This document shows positions 59,111 through 64,000 of a stretch of 64,000 nt of DNA, piece after piece. Position 1 is the first letter of the stretch; every line of letters starts with the position of its first letter. A model generated the notes under the pieces. That model made no database searches. It saw only the letters and a program-made list of their open reading frames with translations, and was not told the origin of the DNA. A program made the position numbers and the translations under genes. This DNA is from Varanus komodoensis (taxonomy: Eukaryota > Chordata > Lepidosauria > Squamata > Varanidae), in the NCBI RefSeq assembly GCF_004798865.1, contig NW_025335438.1, positions 14,568,513-14,632,512 of the forward strand, read 5' to 3'.

Positions 59111-59214
59111 AGTGGAATTTATGGTATGAGCAGGAGTTTTCAGAGTTTTTTTAAGTCAGTTTTATAGGATTGCCTTAGAAGTATAAGAATAAAAACGTCA
59201 TGGTGGGTGAGAAA

Positions 59215-59430
59215 TAGATATTTGTCATAGTTAGAGTGTTAGATTGGGTTCCTGGGAATCCCCACTCAGCCATGAAACTCACCGGATAACTGTAGGAGCA
59301 ATCACAGGCTCAGTCTAACCTACTTTGCGGGGTTGATGTAAGGCTAAAAATAGAATGAAAGAAAACTATGTAAGCTACCTCAAGTTTTTTTCAAGAGGAA
59401 AAAAGGTGAGATATAAATGAAATATAATAA
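59215..59430 (+). mobile_element. tRNA-derived SINE
   Basis: TAGTTAGAGTGTTAGATTGG, CAGCCATGAAACTCACCGG, CTCAGTCTAACCTACTTTG and TATGTAAGCTACCTCAAG appear in the order of the squamate tRNA-SINE. The A box is degraded. Confidence 0.7.
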
Positions 59431-59601
59431 CAACATAGCATGCACTTGTGGAACTGATTTTTAATGATACTTTTCCCAGTGCTATCAAGATATTTGTGAT
59501 CCATCCTCTCAACAGGTCAAATCTTTTCAATTTTTCATGGAAGAATTTGTTTTCTGGTTTTAATTTCACTAACATTTGATGTATTCTCTAAACTAATGTA
59601 G

Positions 59602-59676
59602 AACATAAAATTGCTGAAGCAGAACCTGAAGATGAACTTGAGTCTATGCTACATGAGGTCCTCGAATCACAACTTG
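59602..59676 (+). CDS. ASPH: ASPH exon 9 (acidic stem)
   Basis: The acceptor TAATGTAG ends at 59601 and the donor GTATGC starts at 59677; the exon is 75 nt, phase 1-1. It encodes E-HKIAEAEPEDELESMLH then EVLESQL. The human equivalent reads EAEPQNIEDEAKEQIQSLLHEM; the shared Q/E-S-L/M-LHE core supports the match. The sequence is acidic and probably helical, and belongs to the lumenal stem of junctate and the hydroxylase, a region reported to bind calcium with high capacity and low affinity. Confidence 0.85.
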
Positions 59677-60085
59677 GTATGCATTTGTACTTTAGCCATG
59701 ATTTTTTCAAAGTGCTAATATTTTCCACTTTTTGAGAATCAAACACTTACTTTGATAAAAAAAAAATGTTTTTGTAGCTAACCGTATCTCAGTGAGCACT
59801 GTACCACAGTTTTGTTGGTAACTTCTTGTTATTTTTAATAGAATTGTTGTAGTGGCTAATGAATATTCTACCTGTTTCTGGAAAAATGCCATTGTATAGA
59901 ATTATCTGATCATTATACTAAATGCTTGTGTGGCACAATTCCATAAAACCTGTGCACCTTTAAAATCACTATCTATGAAGAAAGTGCATTGAAAGTGCAT
60001 GTAAACATTGTAAAAATGTTTAATTTGGTTGGATTGTATTCATGTTATCTGGAGTATTAAGAATACTTCTCATATGCCGGTGCAG

Positions 60086-60112
60086 CAGTGGGGGTTCTGA
60101 ATGAAGGAAATG
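60086..60112 (+). CDS. ASPH: Possible 27-nt microexon of ASPH (unconfirmed)
   Basis: Between exons 9 and 10 the sequence GTGCAGCAG is followed by a short stretch ending in AAATG and GTAACT. Taken as an exon it is 27 nt (24 nt with the second AG), phase 1-1 like all its neighbours, encoding A-VGVLNEGN. The tandem NAGNAG acceptor and good donor are suggestive. The upstream pyrimidine tract is poor and I recall no human counterpart, so chance is a serious alternative. Confidence 0.2.
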
Positions 60113-60202
60113 GTAACTTAGAGTTGACTAAGGAATACAAGTGAGACTCTTTTACTGCATGTTTGAGTATACTGCTTTTGTAATATTTTTCAATGTTTTA
60201 AG

Positions 60203-60382
60203 ATCAACCCAGTGAAACAGATGAAGAACATGTACACAGAGAAGCAAATTTTCAGCAGGAGGAGGAGGAGGAAGAGACTAATGAAATACCTGAAATTCCC
60301 ACAGTAGAGGATTCCTATAATGGAGAAATGGAAGATCAAATAATGCCTGAAGTATTAGAAAGCGCTGGATCTGTAGAGGAAG
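60203..60382 (+). CDS. ASPH: ASPH exon 10 (Glu-rich stem)
   Basis: The acceptor GTTTTAAG ends at 60202 and the donor GTATAA starts at 60383; the exon is 180 nt, phase 1-1. It encodes 60 residues starting D-QPSETDEEHVHREANFQQ, with a run of six glutamates, and ending ESAGSVEE. It is very acidic, like the human stretch around DLQQEDGPTGEPQQEDDEF, although residue-by-residue similarity is low. Position, phase, length and composition all fit the rapidly evolving acidic region. The GAG repeat that encodes the Glu run is a likely source of length variation. Confidence 0.82.
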
Positions 60383-60559
60383 GTATAAGAAGCACTATGC
60401 ATATTTCTGATACGTATTTCTCGATGTGCAGCAACGAAGCACATTGCTGAACCACATTAAGGAAGGGGTGATATTGTATATTTGGTGTAGTTTTGTTTTC
60501 TTCTGTCAGATATTTGTCATATTTTGTCATTGGTAGAGCACATGCATGCAAGGTTCCAG

Positions 60560-61690
60560 GTTCAGGTAGGGCAAGGAAAACTCTTGTCAGAAGCCCTGGA
60601 CAGCAGCAGCACCTGAAGGCAGCGGGTGGAGGATCTTACACAGATAATGGTAGTTACTCTTAAGCTAACTCTGTTCAGTACCGCATAGAAGAAGGCAATG
60701 GTAACCCAGTTCTAAATATCTCCTATGAAGACCCTATGATGAAACAATACAAAATGAAAGAAGAGAGATTGCCAGAAGACCCCCCCCCCATGTCAAAATG
60801 CACTCAACTAGCTACTGGGGGGGGGGGGAGTAAAGGACAACTATGGCTATCATAGATCAAAGTTAAAAGGAAGTCTAATGGTTGACATGCACAGAGACAA
60901 AAGGAAAGTCTGATGCTGCAGGATACATGCATCTGGAATGGAATGGTGAGAAGCATGAATCAAGGCAAACTGGATACCCTAAAGCAAGAAATGGAAAAGT
61001 TAAAGTACTTGGTGTGAATGAACAAAAGTGAACAGGATGTTTCAGTCAGATAATCATGAAGTGGTTCACTCTGGAAATTACAAACACTGAAGAAACAAAA
61101 TGGCTCTGCTGCTGAGGCAAGATGTATCAATCAAAATTTGTGTGAAATCTATCAACATAACTATCATTCAGGACTACAGTCCAACAATAAATGCTAAAGC
61201 AGAAGAAATTGTAAGTTTTTATGCAAGTGTCCAACAGGAAATTGATAACTGTAGCCTATTATTCTATATGGACAGTGAAAAAGGATGACAGAAAGAACAA
61301 TGATGTGTTCAAAACATTGTGGGTGGTGGTGAAGTTTATGAATGTTGTTGGTAGTTGTGAAGTCACACCCCACCTATCGTAAACCCATGGACAACATTCC
61401 TTCAGGCGAAGTTTATGCATACTTTGGACCAGTATACAAACAAGTGCGTCCTAGGTAAACCAAGCCAGAAATTTCCAAGGAAAGTGATGCAACTGAAGCT
61501 GTCATACTTCAGACACATCATGAGCAGGCGAAGGATGCAATAGTTCTAGGGAAAGTTGAAGGGAGAAGAGGACATCCAACAATGAGATGGATAGATTTCA
61601 TAAGGAAAGCCACTGGCTTTCATTTGCAAGAGCTGAGCAAGGATAGGACATTTTGAAGAGCATTCATTCTCACCAGATTTGGAAATGATC
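60560..61690 (+). mobile_element. Ancient RTE-clade LINE remnant, internally deleted
   Basis: The complete order of an RTE element can still be read: 5' region with AAGAAGGCAATGGTAACCC, the start of the ORF (MNQGKLDTLKQEMEKLK at about 60956), an endonuclease stretch (SINITIIQDYSPTINAKAEE at 61150-61210, like BovB FNITVVQVYAPTSGAEEAEV) and the C-terminus (MSRRRMQ, GKVEGRRGHPTMRWIDFI at 61515-61605). The whole reverse transcriptase is absent. Poly-C and poly-G runs (60780-60790, 60818-60828) lie in its 5' part. It is older than the 47-51 kb BovB copy. Confidence 0.75.
61341..61407 (-). mobile_element. 67-bp BovB tail inserted in the RTE remnant
   Basis: AATGTTGTTGGTAGTTGTGA and CCATGGACAACATTCCTTCA are the BovB (or Sauria-SINE) 3' end on the minus strand. 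The flanks GAAGTTTATG at 61331-61340 and 61408-61417 are a perfect 10-bp target duplication. This is a severely 5'-truncated insertion. Confidence 0.8.
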
Positions 61691-61759
61691 TGATGACATG
61701 TAACAACAAATTATATAGACCTGTTCGATCCCATTTAGGTATGGCATAGAGTGTGTGAA

Positions 61760-61865
61760 TATTATTTATTAATTAAAAGCATTTCTATCCCATCCTTCAA
61801 CTGGGTCTCAGGACAGTAATGCAACAATAAAGCATAGCATCAAACAACACATAGCCCATTTTTAA
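61760..61865 (-). mobile_element. L2-like LINE or SINE 3' tail
   Basis: ATTATTTATTAATTAAAAGC followed by TTTCTATCCCATCCTTCAAC and GGGTCTCAGGACAG has the form of a minus-strand squamate L2/SINE 3' end. Diverged. Confidence 0.5.
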
Positions 61866-62777
61866 TACAGTCATCAGATATTAATATATTGGGGAAATAG
61901 CTAGGATGACTGCCTTCAAGCTAATTTCTTGGTGACATGTTTAAATATGTGGCTTTAGCCAACAGTGTAATACTTGTTTAAGAAAACAGCAGTTTTTACT
62001 GTTGCTCCTTTAAGATGATCTTTTACAGCCTGACAACTTCAGTGTATGCCCTTTGCTTATCTGGATGGGAGATAGTGCTTTCTGAACTCACCTACATCTC
62101 TGTACAGGTGAGAGGGTGCAGTTGAGCATATTGAACAGTATCCACCTCACTGCTCACTGTACAAACCTCCAAGTATAGATTCCTCTGTCATATCCTCAAT
62201 TATCTATCCAGACCTTTGCTGGACAAGATTTTTATATTGTTTGCAGGCAATGATACATACATTATGAGCCAAGCTACAAAATTTGCCCTCGCTACTAGAA
62301 TAATAAGGGCTAGGGAGCACCCCACAGTTTTATACTAATTTTATAGAAAAGGATTATTTTAAAGCATCAACTTTATTATGGATATGATCATATTCCTAAA
62401 CTGATACTTAGATCTAATTTTAACTAGTTCATTGTTAGAGGCATGCCTAGAACATTTCTGATTCTTAAAGCGGGTGGGCTTCTTCTGGAAGATTGTTGTT
62501 GTCAAATAGGGCAGGAGCAATGTGATGTGCATACTAAGAGACAGCTTCAGCTGTGGGATGGTATAGAAATGTCATAAATAAAGGGCCAGAGGGCTGGCTA
62601 CATCTGCAGCTCTTGTACCATGTACACCCTTCTGCTTTAAATCCTAGTTCCATTTATTTTAGCAAAGTTAATCCTTTATAAAGTGGTATGTTAGTTTGGT
62701 GGTCACCTGCAACTTGACAATATTTTATGTTCACTTTATGTATATTTGAGCAAAACCTTCATTTTCCATCTTTTCAG
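61866..62777. other. ASPH intron 10, no recognised feature
   Basis: Ordinary intron sequence up to the exon 11 acceptor. Confidence 0.45.
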
Positions 62778-62828
62778 AACGGGCAAGTGACTATCAAGCA
62801 AGAGAGTTTGAAGTAGATGCTGCTGCTG
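62778..62828 (+). CDS. ASPH: ASPH exon 11 (short acidic-stem exon)
   Basis: The acceptor ATCTTTTCAG ends at 62777 with a good pyrimidine tract, and the donor GTATGT starts at 62829; the exon is 51 nt, phase 1-1. It encodes E-RASDYQAREFEVDAAA. The Y-Q-x-x-E-F/Y-E pattern recalls the human DVTYQVYEEQAVYEPLEN part of the stem. This is the last exon seen; the rest of the stem, the TPR-like region and the Fe(II)/2-oxoglutarate-dependent catalytic domain must lie beyond position 64000. Confidence 0.78.
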
Positions 62829-64000
62829 GTATGTCTATTTTTCATAATACCTTTGAAAAGTACTATGTATCAAGTGATGAACATACATTTGTGAATTGAC
62901 CCTAAATATCTCCAGTTTGTATATAGCACACTTGATAAACTTCATATTGTGAAAAGGTCAATATGAAGGAATATGTGAAGTGTTCCATTTCAGCTAATGG
63001 ACCACAGTGTAATCTAAGATGGACCATACCAAAAAAGTTCCATTGCTATTTCTCATTTTTATTTTATTGAAGGGAAACCTCTACTTAGTGAAAAGGGGTT
63101 AACTCATAGATGAGAAATATTGATCAGGGTAGATGTGACATACAGAAGAAGTCCACTCTAGGTGTAGGGATAGCATACATACACCCTGTAATGCAAGTAG
63201 TAATGTACTAGGAAGGCTAACATAACTGTTAAAATGGCTGTGACAAATAATCTTTCATGGAATATAAATTCTTGTTGGGAACCAAAAGGTAACATCAGCA
63301 CTCCTATTGAAGAAAACAATTCTTTGTCAAACTGTATGCCAGTGCCATGACTGGAATGCCACTCTGCAGTATGGGTAAAGTGGAAACATGAAAGGAGACA
63401 GGAAGGCCAACAACTAAAGTGGCATGCCTATAGAAAGAACAAAAGAGGGATTGAAGGAAAGGCAGAAAATACATTAAAATTTAGGCATGGGTCCTGTTCT
63501 GGAAATTGAGAGTTAAAGAAAGGATGCCAGTGTAAAACAGCTAAATATCACTGATGTGAACAAATATATATGGTACTTCAAAATACTTAAGCTTGTGGAA
63601 AGTCAGATGGTGGTAACATTGCAGAAAGAGGAAGGTCCATGAAAATTGGGCAGAGACAACTTCTCTAAGAGGGAGCTCCGCTTCTGGAAATTTGTTCGGT
63701 TCAATTTCCAGAATTACCCTTTCACACTCACCTTCTTCTGTTTTGGGGGAGAAGTGGCTATCATGGCTAGGATGGACTGCTGTGGGGAGAAGCAGGTGGC
63801 AAAGTTGCACACACAACTTTGGGCTGAACTTGAGATGCATTCGTTATAGTTAATCCAGTCTGAAGTCCTATTTAAAGTTACCCAGAAGTAGGGCCCATTG
63901 AACATAATTGCATTTTTGAATTAACTTCAAATTAACTGGTTGGCCTGTTAAATGACTAAATAGGACACCTGGATTAAAGATTTTGAGGTATTATCTACTA
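62829..64000. other. ASPH intron 11, start
   Basis: AT-rich intron running off the window. At about 63860-63915 a weak copy of the repeat with CCAGAAGTAGGGCCCATTGA is seen. No exon found. Confidence 0.5.

Noticed and set aside
1-64000. Search for retrovirus-like or other capsid/envelope-bearing elements, CRISPR-like arrays, rRNA and functional tRNA genes
   Set aside because: No paired long terminal repeats, no gag/pol/env-type frames, no regular spacer arrays and no intact tRNA cloverleaf were seen; the tRNA-like pieces are SINE heads.

Overview
The window looks like a squamate reptile (lizard-type) nuclear genome. It holds one vertebrate gene with small exons in long AT-rich introns. The repeat load is typical of squamates: BovB (RTE) LINEs, L2-clade and CR1 LINEs, tRNA-derived SINEs and several non-autonomous hAT and Tc1/mariner elements. 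I saw no bacterial-type genes, rRNA, CRISPR array or retrovirus-like element.

The only host gene I can support is ASPH (aspartate beta-hydroxylase / junctin / junctate locus), on the + strand and running off the right edge. Every exon was found by translating and comparing with the ASPH family from memory; no search was run. Two alternative first exons are visible. One (ATG at 1070) lies in a CpG island with CCAAT and GC boxes. The other (ATG at 18118) lies about 180 bp downstream of a perfect MEF2 site, as expected for the muscle promoter. Both splice in phase 1 to the transmembrane exon (22149-22289). Then come a 15-residue cassette (22613-22657), the acidic calcium-binding exon (25282-25350), a hydrophobic/acidic exon (32045-32218) that can read through to a short conserved C-terminus (stop 32284-32286), two junctin-specific exons (38786-38830 and 41494-41822, followed by a polyA signal at 42117), and four exons of the acidic lumenal region of the long hydroxylase (55539-62828). 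The TPR and catalytic exons must lie to the right of the window.

All nine internal exons are phase 1-1 and a multiple of three long, so the locus works as a set of exchangeable cassettes. The shared exon 25282-25350, from which the isoforms diverge, ends in a GC rather than a GT donor.

Region by region: 1-1118 promoter and exon 1; 1119-22148 intron 1, with a mariner-like MITE, a tRNA-SINE, a near-full-length broken L2 on the minus strand (about 7.1-10.5 kb), two hAT MITEs with 8-bp target duplications, another L2 3' piece, a 5'-truncated L2 with an open frame of 752 codons (about 14.0-16.4 kb), and the second promoter; 22-42 kb shared and junctin exons with a Tigger-like MITE, CR1 and old L2 pieces; 42-51 kb a CR1 copy and a roughly full-length BovB that carries an L2 insertion; 51-64 kb hydroxylase exons with a third hAT element and an old RTE remnant that holds a 67-bp BovB tail insertion.
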